A DNA stretch of 37,172 bases, taken from Nanobdellota archaeon (GTDB lineage: Archaea; Nanobdellota; Nanobdellia; Pacearchaeales; GW2011-AR1). The notes under the pieces were generated by a model. That model was not told the origin of the DNA and searched no databases. It saw only the letters and a list, made by a program, of their open reading frames with translations. Numbering within the stretch: position 1 is the stretch's first letter; every line of letters begins with the position of its first letter. Position numbers and translations under genes: made by a program. The stretch covers positions 1 to 37,172 of the forward strand of contig DAOWGX010000021.1 of the NCBI GenBank assembly GCA_030641715.1. Reading direction: 5' to 3'. Below, in pieces: positions 25,691-34,394 of the stretch.

Positions 25691-26731
25691 CTAATCCAAA
25701 ATCTTCGTCTCAAGTTTCTTGTACCCAAAAAAATCTGTCGTGTAATTGTATGCACCAGCGTTGAGAAAAATAACTTTATCTCCGATTTTTGGATTGCTTA
25801 ATTTTACTTTGTATCTAAATATGTCGTCCCGCGTCGGAGAGTTCCCCTTGATTAAATAATAATTTCCTTCTTGGTCGTCGGAGAGTTCTTGTTCGATTAG
25901 CATTTTTGTGTTTGTTAGCGTGTTGTCAAGGGCGCAGTTGTAGATTGTTGTGTTGATGATTATATTTTTATTTTGGATTTGAATTATTTTGGTTATTAAT
26001 TTTATTGAAGGGGCTGCTAGGAATCTTCCCGGTTCAATTATCGTTTTTATATTGTGTTGTTCGAGAAAGTTTTTTGTGTTAGTTATTTTTTGGAAGATGT
26101 AAGGAAGAACTTTTGAGGTATACGCGCGGTAGATTGTTGGGAGTCCACCCCCGAGGTTGATGGTGTTTATTTTTTCTAAAGATTCTTTTGTCAGGGAGTC
26201 TTCGAGTTCTTCTTGGATTTCCCATTCCGAAGTGTTTTGAGATTTTCGATGGATATGGATTCCTAAATTTTTTATTAGAGGGTTGTTTTTTATTTTTGAG
26301 ACTATTTCGTTTATTTTTTTCGAAGGCATTCCATAGACAAAATATTTCCCTGTCCCGATTCGATGTTCTTGGAATTTCATTCGGAGGGAGAGGTTTATCC
26401 CAACTCCTATTTCTTTTATTGCTTCGAGGATCCTTTCTAAGTCTGTTTCGTTGTCGATGACGAAGGTTTTAATTCCTTTTGAAATTATTTCTTTTAGCTC
26501 TTTTATTGATTCGGCTTGGGTGAAGAAGGAGATTTTTTCTTTGTCTTTTATCATTTCGATTTCTTCTTTTGCGTGGATTGAGAAGTTTATGTTTGGGCAG
26601 AGCTCTTGGAGGGAGTTGCCGATTTCTCTGTTTGTTTTATAGGAGTAAGAAATTTCTAAACCTAAATCTTCTAATGTTTTTACTTGTGTGAGAAGTTTTG
26701 ATTTTGAGAGGGTGAAGTGTGCGTTAGTCAT
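25691..26731 (-). CDS. PLP-dependent amino acid decarboxylase (Orn/DAP/Arg decarboxylase 2 family)
   Basis: YSYKTNREIG (PLP Lys), LGIHIHRKSQN, INLGGGLP, IIEPGRFLAAPS, AGAYNYTTDFFGY. Confidence 0.85.
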   Translation of the reverse strand: MTNAHFTLSKSKLLTQVKTLEDLGLEISYSYKTNREIGNSLQELCPNINFSIHAKEEIEMIKDKEKISFFTQAESIKELKEIISKGIKTFVIDNETDLERILEAIKEIGVGINLSLRMKFQEHRIGTGKYFVYGMPSKKINEIVSKIKNNPLIKNLGIHIHRKSQNTSEWEIQEELEDSLTKESLEKINTINLGGGLPTIYRAYTSKVLPYIFQKITNTKNFLEQHNIKTIIEPGRFLAAPSIKLITKIIQIQNKNIIINTTIYNCALDNTLTNTKMLIEQELSDDQEGNYYLIKGNSPTRDDIFRYKVKLSNPKIGDKVIFLNAGAYNYTTDFFGYKKLETKILD

Positions 26732-27666
26732 TCTATCAATCCCTCTTTTTTCATTTTATCTAAAGCCGAGACCATGATTAATGGGAAAGTAATACAGACA
26801 TCGCCATTTACTGTTGCAGCCTCTGCGTCGTCTTTTAGTTTCCCCCAAGATTTCGCTTCTTGAGTTGTTGCGCCTGAGAGCGAACCTGATGAGGCATGGG
26901 AAGTTGTTAGGTATACCGCGTAGTCAAATCCTCCTGAGAGAAGTGCGGCGAAGATTGCGTAGTGTTTTGATGTTGAGCCTCCCAATGAGATTAAACCTTT
27001 TTTTTCATCGAATGATAAATCTGTCGTGACTCTTTCCATGTCTTTGATTGTATCGACGATAAAGTCAGGGTTTTTTTGCTGGAACATGAAAAGTTGAAAT
27101 CCGAATGAGGAGTCTGCGATTCCAGGACAGTAGATTGGGATGTTGTTTTTTGCGGCTTGGTAAAGGATTGAGTTTTCATCTTTGATCATTAGTCCGATTT
27201 CCTTGAGTAAGTTTGATGTTGAGATCCTCTTTTGTTTTTGGTATACCCTCGTTAGATATTCTTTCATCAAGTCTTCAAATTTCATATAAGATTCATTTCG
27301 GATTATCAGATTGCCGACTCGGTTTTCTCCTTTCTCATGGAGAGCTGTGTCGTCTGCATTGAAATTTGTTATTTCGAATTCTTCTCCGAGAGATTTCATT
27401 ATGTCTTCTTCGATTGAGCCAGAGGTTGTTACGAGAATGTTTGGGATTTTTAATTTACATAATTGTGCGAAGAATCCTCTTAATCCAGATGTTACCATAT
27501 TTGAAGTGAAGGTTAGGAAAATTTTTGCACCGTTTCTTTTCATCTTGAGGATTACTTTCTCGGCTTCTGAGAGTTCAATTGCTTGATATCCCAAATTTCC
27601 AAATGCACTGACTAATTCTCCGACAGTCATATTTTGTTTCCATGTAAAATCTTTAACTTTTTTCAT
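26728..27666 (-). CDS. dys: Deoxyhypusine synthase
   Basis: FLTFTSNMVTSGLRGFFAQL, NILVTTSGSIEEDIMKSLG, NIPIYCPGIADSSFGFQLFMF, LGGSTSKHYAIFAALLSGGFDYAVYLTTSHASSGSLSGATTQEAKSWGKLK. Confidence 0.95.
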   Translation of the reverse strand: MKKVKDFTWKQNMTVGELVSAFGNLGYQAIELSEAEKVILKMKRNGAKIFLTFTSNMVTSGLRGFFAQLCKLKIPNILVTTSGSIEEDIMKSLGEEFEITNFNADDTALHEKGENRVGNLIIRNESYMKFEDLMKEYLTRVYQKQKRISTSNLLKEIGLMIKDENSILYQAAKNNIPIYCPGIADSSFGFQLFMFQQKNPDFIVDTIKDMERVTTDLSFDEKKGLISLGGSTSKHYAIFAALLSGGFDYAVYLTTSHASSGSLSGATTQEAKSWGKLKDDAEAATVNGDVCITFPLIMVSALDKMKKEGLIE

Positions 27667-28413
27667 TTACCAGTTGACCTCCTCGAATGTTTTGATTATT
27701 TCTTTTGCAAGCCTGATTGTCTGTTCTGCTCCCGGTTTTGAAGGATTTATTTCTACTAAATCTGCTGCTCGTACTTTTTTTGTTTGAAGGATATTTTTTA
27801 TTAGATTTAATCCTTGCTGTTTCGTGGCACCTTCTTTTTCTGGATAGCCTGTAGCAGGTGCGATAGTTGAATCGAAGAAATCTATGTCTATGGAGAGGTA
27901 GATGTTTTTGCCGGTTACGAATTCTTTTATCTTTTCGTTGTAATTAGATAGATCTTGGATTGCGATTGTTTTTATTGGGTATTCTTTTTCTGCAGAGTCT
28001 ATGTTTCTTGCTCCGATTAGAAGAATGTTATCAGGTTTAATTTTTGTTTCTTTGATTGTTGCGGAAAGCCATTCTTCATGAGTTGGATTTTGTGTAGGAG
28101 GCATGAGGTCTGGGTGGGCATCGAGAATTATGATTCCGGGATTTTCGGTGGATTCTATGAATCTTTTGGCTAAGGGGTAACTGATTGAATGGTCGCCTCC
28201 GATAAAGAAAGGTTTTTGGTTGATTATCTTTTCAGATTCCTTGTAAATTGTATTTTCTTGTTCTTCTATATCTGAGGGATTAAGTTTAATTTCTTTTATG
28301 TTGGAATATTCTTCTAGGATTTTGTTCGGAGCATCTTCTACGCCATCGGTCATTCCTAGACCATTTTTACCAGGTACTTTAATTAGCAACATTTTAGATA
28401 AGGGAGTTTTCAC
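27667..28413 (-). CDS. Ureohydrolase (arginase/agmatinase family)
   Basis: FIGGDHSISYP, IILDAHPDLMPP, YLSIDIDFFDSTIAPATGYPEKEG. Confidence 0.9.
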   Translation of the reverse strand: MKTPLSKMLLIKVPGKNGLGMTDGVEDAPNKILEEYSNIKEIKLNPSDIEEQENTIYKESEKIINQKPFFIGGDHSISYPLAKRFIESTENPGIIILDAHPDLMPPTQNPTHEEWLSATIKETKIKPDNILLIGARNIDSAEKEYPIKTIAIQDLSNYNEKIKEFVTGKNIYLSIDIDFFDSTIAPATGYPEKEGATKQQGLNLIKNILQTKKVRAADLVEINPSKPGAEQTIRLAKEIIKTFEEVNW

Positions 28414-28497
28414 TAGGAGAATTATTTAATTGGAATAGCTTGGGATTCTAGTGGATTCATAATTCTAGAAAGAGTTCTGAATGGTTTTTAATGTTTT

Positions 28498-29532
28498 CTA
28501 TTGGGTTATTTTTTTGATATTCTCTTTAAAATTTTCAAAGTCGTCTATTGGCACCATGGCACCTGTTGCGTTTTCGTGTCCGCCTCCAGTTGCGTTTTCG
28601 ATATTTTTGATTGCTTCTTTTGTTATCTTGAGGGCATTTTCTCCACGGATGGAGATGTTTACTTTTTCGGGTCGTTTAAATGCGACGATTATTAATTTGT
28701 CTTTGTGATTATAATAGAGTTTGTTTGAGATTTCAGAGGACATTGATGTGTCGCCTGAATAGGAGAAAAAAAGAACTGGAGATTTTGAATCGAAATTTGT
28801 TTCTGCTTTGTTAATCTGTTTGTTATAAAATTCGTTGAGTTGTGAATATCTTTTGTGGAATTGTTTTGTGTATTGGTTTTCTTCGAGAAGGTCGTATGCG
28901 TTTTTTGCTTTGAATAAATATTTAACTAGTTTGACGACGTTGGTTATGGAGTCCATCAATCCGAAGTTTAACATTTGAACCATTCTTCCGATTTCGCTAG
29001 AGTGGAGTGCGTTGAATGCTGAAAGTTGAGAATTTAATAACTCGGGATTTTCTTTTGAGAACTTTTCTGCGAAGTCAGGCATATAAACGTCTCCGATACA
29101 TCCGATTATTGCGAGCCATAAATCTTCTTGTTTATTGAAAATTTTTTGTGCGATGTAGGTTGTAGGTTCTGCTGAGGGCAGGGAATTAAAGTAAGATGTT
29201 TTTTTTATTATTTCTTTGGAAGTTTTAGTTTCGTGATGATCTATCCAAATGATAGGTATACTTTTTTCTTCTACGCCTTCTGCGAATTCTTTGCTTAATT
29301 CGGGCTTGTCTAGAATGAAGATTGCGTCAGGATTTAATTCTTCAACTTTTTTTAGGTATTGTTCTTTGAGGTCTGGAAACGATTTGATTGCAATGCCTCG
29401 TCCGCGTCCGATTGCTCGTTGCAAGATCAAGAAGGCGCAGAGTCCGTCCACGTCGTTGTCGAAGAAGAATAGAGGGTTTTGGGAGGCTTCAAGGTGGTCT
29501 CGAATTTCTTGGAGTTGTTCTAAGGAGAGCAT
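28498..29532 (-). CDS. DHH-DHHA1 family phosphoesterase
   Basis: FFFDNDVDGLCAFLIL, IIWIDHHET (DHH), C-terminal NATGGGHENATGAMVP (DHHA1). Confidence 0.9.
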   Translation of the reverse strand: MLSLEQLQEIRDHLEASQNPLFFFDNDVDGLCAFLILQRAIGRGRGIAIKSFPDLKEQYLKKVEELNPDAIFILDKPELSKEFAEGVEEKSIPIIWIDHHETKTSKEIIKKTSYFNSLPSAEPTTYIAQKIFNKQEDLWLAIIGCIGDVYMPDFAEKFSKENPELLNSQLSAFNALHSSEIGRMVQMLNFGLMDSITNVVKLVKYLFKAKNAYDLLEENQYTKQFHKRYSQLNEFYNKQINKAETNFDSKSPVLFFSYSGDTSMSSEISNKLYYNHKDKLIIVAFKRPEKVNISIRGENALKITKEAIKNIENATGGGHENATGAMVPIDDFENFKENIKKITQ

Positions 29533-30575
29533 TAGCAGATTACCTTCCCATTTAAAACTTGTTCTCGAAGATTTCTGATTTCTTCTATGATTATGCTTGT
29601 CCTGTTTTTTAATATGGGCTCAAGTTCGGAAGAATCTACTTTAAGGATATTTTTCAAATTTTTGAACTGTTTTACTATCAATGAATTTTCTTTTTCGGAA
29701 AGTGTTAGATGCGTGAGGAATCTGAATCCTTTTGGAGAAATACTTTCTTCGATTGGTTTTTCGAGAATGAGTCTTGCAATCGATTTTGTGTCGAGAAGTC
29801 CGTCAAAAGTTAGATTCGATAATAGTGTTTTGGATCGTTTGAGTGATAGGGTTGCGTAGTCTCTAATAATTTCCTCTCCGGTTTTTTCAACGCCCCGAAT
29901 AAGCTCTCGATATCTCATATGCATTATGTTTCCTTCCCTCCCGAGTTCTGTGAAGTTTCGTTTTATCGATTCTGATATTTTTAGTATCATTTCAGTTCTT
30001 TGGATTACCTTGCATACGTCGCTGATGGAAACTAATTCGGACATTTCAAGGATATTCAAGTTGTTGAGTTGTTCATTTAACATTTCTCTTTGTTTCTCGA
30101 GGACTTGAAGTGTTGAACTAAGACTTCTTATGATTTCGTCGGTTGATTTTAGATGATATCGGGATGAACCGTAGTAGAGCGTCGTTTTCTTTTTTCTTTC
30201 AGAGACTGCGATGACGAATGTGGGGGCTTGTTTTGCGGTTCGCTCTGCAGCTTTGTGTCTTGTTCCAGTTTCGGTTGAATGAATTGAGCTATCGGGTGTC
30301 ATAAGTATGTTTGCGTAAAGGATTCGTTTGAAGTCTTTGGAAATGACGATTGCCCCATCCATTTTACACAATTCGAAAAGTTTTTGTGGGGTTAAACGAC
30401 TGTTAATTCGAAAGCCACCCTCGATGATGTTCTGGGTATGGAGTTCTTTTGCGTCTAAGACAATCATCGCTCCGAGTCCAGATCTAACGACGTCTTCGAT
30501 AACAGTTCTCAATAGTGTTCCTGGTGAAACCATTTTAATAAAATCTCTGAATGATTTTTCTTTTTCAACAGCCAT
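29532..30575 (-). CDS. disA: DisA-type diadenylate cyclase (c-di-AMP synthase) with DisA-like linker and C-terminal HhH-like region
   Basis: GFRINSRLTPQKLFELCKMDGAIVISKDFKRILYANILMTPDSSIHSTETGTRHKAAERTAKQAPTFVIAVSERKK; helical linker; C-terminal RFLTHLTLSEKENSLIVKQFKNLKNILKVDSSELEPI. Confidence 0.92.
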   Translation of the reverse strand: MAVEKEKSFRDFIKMVSPGTLLRTVIEDVVRSGLGAMIVLDAKELHTQNIIEGGFRINSRLTPQKLFELCKMDGAIVISKDFKRILYANILMTPDSSIHSTETGTRHKAAERTAKQAPTFVIAVSERKKKTTLYYGSSRYHLKSTDEIIRSLSSTLQVLEKQREMLNEQLNNLNILEMSELVSISDVCKVIQRTEMILKISESIKRNFTELGREGNIMHMRYRELIRGVEKTGEEIIRDYATLSLKRSKTLLSNLTFDGLLDTKSIARLILEKPIEESISPKGFRFLTHLTLSEKENSLIVKQFKNLKNILKVDSSELEPILKNRTSIIIEEIRNLREQVLNGKVIC

Positions 30576-30653
30576 GATCTAGAGAAGTTGTTCTGGTATA
30601 TATAATTTTGTGCTTCGATTAGTTTTTTTAAACGTAATTTTATTGAACTTCTT

Positions 30654-31344
30654 ATGAAAATTGGAGTAGAGATATTTTATAATGCAGAATTTGCTGATTA
30701 TTTTAAAGATAAAGCGGATTTTTTGGAGGTGATGGCAATTGAGGGAAAGGATTATTCTTTTTTGGAAGATTATCCATTGCCGATTGTTATTCATGCTATG
30801 CATCATTCTTTTGGTATTAATGCAGCGGATAAAAACTTGTTTGAGAAAAATTTAGCGTCGATAAATTTAGCGATTAGTCTCGCTGATTGTTTTGATGCTA
30901 AGAAAATAATTTTGCATCCGGGAATTTTCACTTGAGCAGTCTGTAGGTTTCTTTCAGGACTTAGATAATAGAGTTATTTTTGAGAATATCCCTCCGAAAC
31001 CTTTTCTTTGTTCAGAGTTTTCTGACGTGAAGGATTTTGTTTCTAAGACTGGCAGAGGTCTTTGTTTTGATATTAATCATGCAATCCATACTGCGGAGGA
31101 ACTGGAGATTGATTTTATGTCTGTAGTAAGAAATTTTTTTATGTTGAGACCTGTTTTTATCATATTGGTGGGCAGAAAATTTGCGAAGAAAGCGAGACGC
31201 ATTTGTCTTTTGATGATTCGAATATTCCTCTGAAAGAGATTTTGGATTTGTTTCCTGAGGATGCAGAGGTTACTTTGGAAGTCACGGCTGATGTTGCAAA
31301 GACTGAAAGAGATTTAAGGTTAGTTAGAAGTCTTATTGCGTAGT
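30654..31344 (+). pseudogene. Frameshifted sugar-phosphate isomerase/epimerase-like (xylose isomerase-like TIM barrel) gene
   Basis: Three frame segments join: MKIGVEIFYNAEFADYF...ILHPGIF / SLEQSVGFFQDLDNRVIFENIPPKPFL...GRGLCFDINHAIHT... / FYHIGGQKICEESETHLSFDDSNIPLKEILDLFPEDAEVTLEVTADVAKTERDLRLVRSLIA*. Confidence 0.75.
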
Positions 31345-31373
31345 TTTTTAAATTTCTATTTTGTTGTTAATCT

Positions 31374-32438
31374 ATGGAAGATTATGTTTTGGGAATCGAA
31401 TCGACGGCGCATACTTTTGGCGTTGCTGTTGTGGATTGGGACGGCGTCCCAAATGGGCATACCCCGTTGGATTGGGCACGAGAACCTGCTAGGGCAGGTG
31501 ACTCTGCTGAGCCTAAAATTTTGTCGAATGTTAGTGATAGTTATGTTACGGAAAGTGGAGGGATGATTCCTATTGAGGTTAGGAAGCATCATAGCGAGGT
31601 TGCGGATGGGCTTTTTGAGAAGGCACTTAAGGAAGCTGGAATTGTTGAGAATCAGGTTAGGGTTATTGCTTTTTCGAATGCTCCGGGTTTGGCACCGTGT
31701 TTGCTTGAAGGTATGGAGTTTGTTAAGAAACTTGCGAGAAGATTAAATGTCCCTGTCGTCTGTGTTAATCATTGTGTTGCCCATCTTGAGATTGGTGACA
31801 GCGTCGGGGCGAAGGACCCTGTTATGCTTTATGCATCGGGGGCGAATACTCAAATAGTTGCCTATGAATCTGGGAGGTATCGAGTTTTTGGCGAGACTTT
31901 GGATTTGGGTGTTGGGAATTTTATTGATACGTTTGCGAGGTATGCGGGGCTGGGTTTTCCCGGAGGCCCGAAGATTCAGAAGTTGGCGGAGGCGTGTGAG
32001 AATAAATCTAAATTAATTGAGTTACCTTATTCGATTAAGGGAATGGATGTTGCGTTTTCTGGGTTGCAGACGAAATTGAAGAATTTATTGGATAAGGGTT
32101 TTGATATTAGGGATTTGTCGTATTCGATGCAGGAAGTTGTTTTTGCGATGTTGGTCGAGGCTGCGGAGAGGGCGTTGGCGCATACTGGGAAGAAAGAGTT
32201 GTTGCTGGGTGGGGGGGTTGCTTGTAATTCAAGGTTGCAGGAGATGTGTAAGATTATGTGCGAGGAAAGGGGGGTGAAGTTTTTTTGTCCTGATAGGTCG
32301 TTGCTCGTCGATAACGCGGGGATGATTGCGTATTTGGGATTGAAGATGTTTAAGGCAGGGATATTTGAGAAGGATTTGGGGATGGTGGATATTGCACCGA
32401 GGGAAAGGACTGATGAGGTTGAGGTTAGTTGGAAGTAA
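31374..32438 (+). CDS. kae1: Kae1/TsaD tRNA N6-threonylcarbamoyladenosine synthesis protein (with N-terminal insertion)
   Basis: LGIESTAHTFGVAVV, SGGMIPIEVRKHHSE, VNHCVAHLEIG, YASGANTQIVAY, GETLDLGVGNFIDTFAR, LLGGGVACNSRL. Confidence 0.95.
   Translation: MEDYVLGIESTAHTFGVAVVDWDGVPNGHTPLDWAREPARAGDSAEPKILSNVSDSYVTESGGMIPIEVRKHHSEVADGLFEKALKEAGIVENQVRVIAFSNAPGLAPCLLEGMEFVKKLARRLNVPVVCVNHCVAHLEIGDSVGAKDPVMLYASGANTQIVAYESGRYRVFGETLDLGVGNFIDTFARYAGLGFPGGPKIQKLAEACENKSKLIELPYSIKGMDVAFSGLQTKLKNLLDKGFDIRDLSYSMQEVVFAMLVEAAERALAHTGKKELLLGGGVACNSRLQEMCKIMCEERGVKFFCPDRSLLVDNAGMIAYLGLKMFKAGIFEKDLGMVDIAPRERTDEVEVSWK
31438..31513 (+). repeat. GC-rich hairpin-bearing insertion within kae1, in frame
   Basis: GGGAC-GGC-GTCCC and CCTGC-TAGG-GCAGG hairpins; encodes WDGVPNGHTPLDWAREPARAGDSAEP, not expected in Kae1 at this position. 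Confidence 0.6.
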
Positions 32439-32482
32439 AAAATTTTAGAAACATTTAAATTCAAGGATGAATATATCCCGAT

Positions 32483-32782
32483 ATGACTTTTGAAAAAAAG
32501 GTACAAGGGATTAGAGAAGGAGCAGGCAAATGGAAAAATTCAATTGATAAAATGGTTGATGATTACTCTAGGTTAGGAGAAAAATATTCTTTCTTGAGAA
32601 ATAAGGTGGAATCAGAGTTTGATAGATCTTATCGGGAGATTATGGATAAAAGGTATCATCCAGAAGTTGTGGAAAGACGGTTGGAAAAGGCAGAACCTTG
32701 GTTAAGACCTTCAATTCTCCGAAAAACAATACAAGTATACGATACTTTTCTTAAGAAACAAAATCTATTAATAGGGGGGTAG
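32483..32782 (+). CDS. Hypothetical protein (99 aa)
   Basis: Intact ORF. Confidence 0.55.
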   Translation: MTFEKKVQGIREGAGKWKNSIDKMVDDYSRLGEKYSFLRNKVESEFDRSYREIMDKRYHPEVVERRLEKAEPWLRPSILRKTIQVYDTFLKKQNLLIGG

Positions 32783-32793
32783 TTGGTTTTTTT

Positions 32794-33123
32794 ATGGACG
32801 ATGTTTTTATATTCAATGAGGGAATCTTTCCGAATAGGTATTTAGAGAAGCATTTGAACATTGATTTGGGGAAGTGTTCTTGGGGGGAATTTGTCGGTGC
32901 AAATAGGGATAAGATTGTACCAAGAAGAAATGATTTGGGAGATTGGGAGTATTTGTTGAGGGATAGGAAGTTGATTTTTTATTATGATTATTTTTGTTCT
33001 GGAGAGGTCGTTGAATCTTTGAAAAGTTCGAGGAGGGGAGAGGCGGTTTTAGGGGTTTCGGATTTTAGTTGGTTTTTTGATGAGTTTAAGAAGAGGTATA
33101 CTGGAAATTTAATAAAGGGTTAA
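32794..33123 (+). CDS. Hypothetical protein (109 aa)
   Basis: Intact ORF; its stop codon overlaps the convergent gene's stop. Confidence 0.55.
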   Translation: MDDVFIFNEGIFPNRYLEKHLNIDLGKCSWGEFVGANRDKIVPRRNDLGDWEYLLRDRKLIFYYDYFCSGEVVESLKSSRRGEAVLGVSDFSWFFDEFKKRYTGNLIKG

Positions 33124-33602
33124 TCTCTATCTTTGGTTGGTGCGTATTTTTCAAAAAACCATTGTGGATTGTAGATTTTTGATATTTTTTCTTCTAGAAG
33201 TTTGCCTTTTTCTATCTCCCATAAGTATAGCTTTGCTATTTCTACTTTTTTAAAGTACTTTTTACATTTCTCTGTGAATTCTGCGATATTTTCAGAGTTC
33301 ATAGCTTTTTTTAAGCTTATTGTATTCGTGCCTTTCTTGACTTTTGTTTTTAATATATCTTCTATCCTTTTGCGGACAGGAGGTCTTGAAATGAATAATA
33401 TGTCCTCGCCATCTGCAACACTTAGCTCGAATTTATCTTGATAATTAACATAGAAAAGACCATAGTTGCAACCGAGATATTTACTTTTAACATCTATTCT
33501 CGCAGCACTTATAAATTCTGCAGGTATTTCGGCTTGTCTTAGTTCGTCTGGTTTAAGATGTTCGTATGTAACTTGTTTTAGTGTTTTTTGATTTATCTCC
33601 AT
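33120..33602 (-). CDS. Hypothetical protein (160 aa)
   Basis: Intact ORF; no family recognised. Confidence 0.6.
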   Translation of the reverse strand: MEINQKTLKQVTYEHLKPDELRQAEIPAEFISAARIDVKSKYLGCNYGLFYVNYQDKFELSVADGEDILFISRPPVRKRIEDILKTKVKKGTNTISLKKAMNSENIAEFTEKCKKYFKKVEIAKLYLWEIEKGKLLEEKISKIYNPQWFFEKYAPTKDRD

Positions 33603-33723
33603 TACTTTTAAGATAGTGCGGGATTTATATAGTTATGAATGTGCTCGGAGGGATCTTTAGTTTTTGATTTCTAAATATTTCTCCGATAGTTTTATAAATC
33701 AAATTTTCACATTAATTATACCA

Positions 33724-33765
33724 ATGAAGGTAAATCCTGAGGGGCTTCTTGGAATTAAAATATAA
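33724..33765 (+). CDS. 13-codon upstream ORF (MKVNPEGLLGIKI*) ending 2 nt before the L7Ae start
   Basis: atgaaggtaaatcctgaggggcttcttggaattaaaatataa; TATA-like AGTTTTATAAATC about 30 nt upstream. Confidence 0.35.
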   Translation: MKVNPEGLLGIKI

Positions 33766-33767
33766 AA

Positions 33768-34064
33768 ATGGCATCCACATATGATATTGTTGAGAAAGCG
33801 GCTAAGACCGGGAAAGTTGACAAGGGTGTGAACGAGGTTACTAAGGCTGTTGAACGAGGTGTTGCTAAACTTGTTGTTTTTGCTAGTGATGTTGATCCAA
33901 AAGAATTGACACAACATTTACCGATTCTTTGCAAGGAGAAAAATATTAAGTTTGTCGAAGTTGATTCACGGGAGAAATTGGGAATCTCGGTTGGAATTAA
34001 TAGGCCTACGGCTGCGGTTGCTGTTATGCAAGAGGGCGAGGCTAAACTGGATTCTATAAATTAA
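33768..34064 (+). CDS. rpl7ae: Ribosomal protein L7Ae
   Basis: VNEVTKAVERGVAKLVVFASDVDPKELTQHLPILCKEKNIKFVEVDSREKLGISVGINRPTAAVAV. Confidence 0.96.
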   Translation: MASTYDIVEKAAKTGKVDKGVNEVTKAVERGVAKLVVFASDVDPKELTQHLPILCKEKNIKFVEVDSREKLGISVGINRPTAAVAVMQEGEAKLDSIN

Positions 34065-34085
34065 TTTACCCTTTCTATAATAAAA

Positions 34086-34394
34086 ATGGCTAAACCAGAT
34101 AAGAAGAAACCGGAAAAGAAACAAGAGAAGAAGTCGGGCGGGTCGAAGGGTTCGGAGAGGTTGACCGATGAGGGCGTTGTTCCTGCTATTGTCGAGGCTA
34201 TTCTTGGAAGGACTGGAACTCGTGGTGAGATTATTCAGGTTAAGTGTAAGATTTTGCAGGGGAAGAATCGTGGGAAGTCTATGAGAAGGAACGTTTTGGG
34301 TCCGATTAAGAAAAGGGATATTTTGATGTTGAGGGAAACGGAGATTGAGGCGAGGCGATTGTTTAAGAAGATAAATAAGGGGGGTAGGGACTGA
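34086..34394 (+). CDS. rps28e: Ribosomal protein S28e with Lys-rich N-terminal extension
   Basis: VPAIVEAILGRTGTRGEIIQVKCKILQGKNRGKSMRRNVLGPIKKRDILMLRETEIEARRL. Confidence 0.95.
   Translation: MAKPDKKKPEKKQEKKSGGSKGSERLTDEGVVPAIVEAILGRTGTRGEIIQVKCKILQGKNRGKSMRRNVLGPIKKRDILMLRETEIEARRLFKKINKGGRD

Noticed and set aside
30654-31344. Programmed frameshifting in the isomerase-like gene
   Set aside because: Two separate shifts without a clear slippery site plus stimulatory structure; mutation or sequencing error is simpler.
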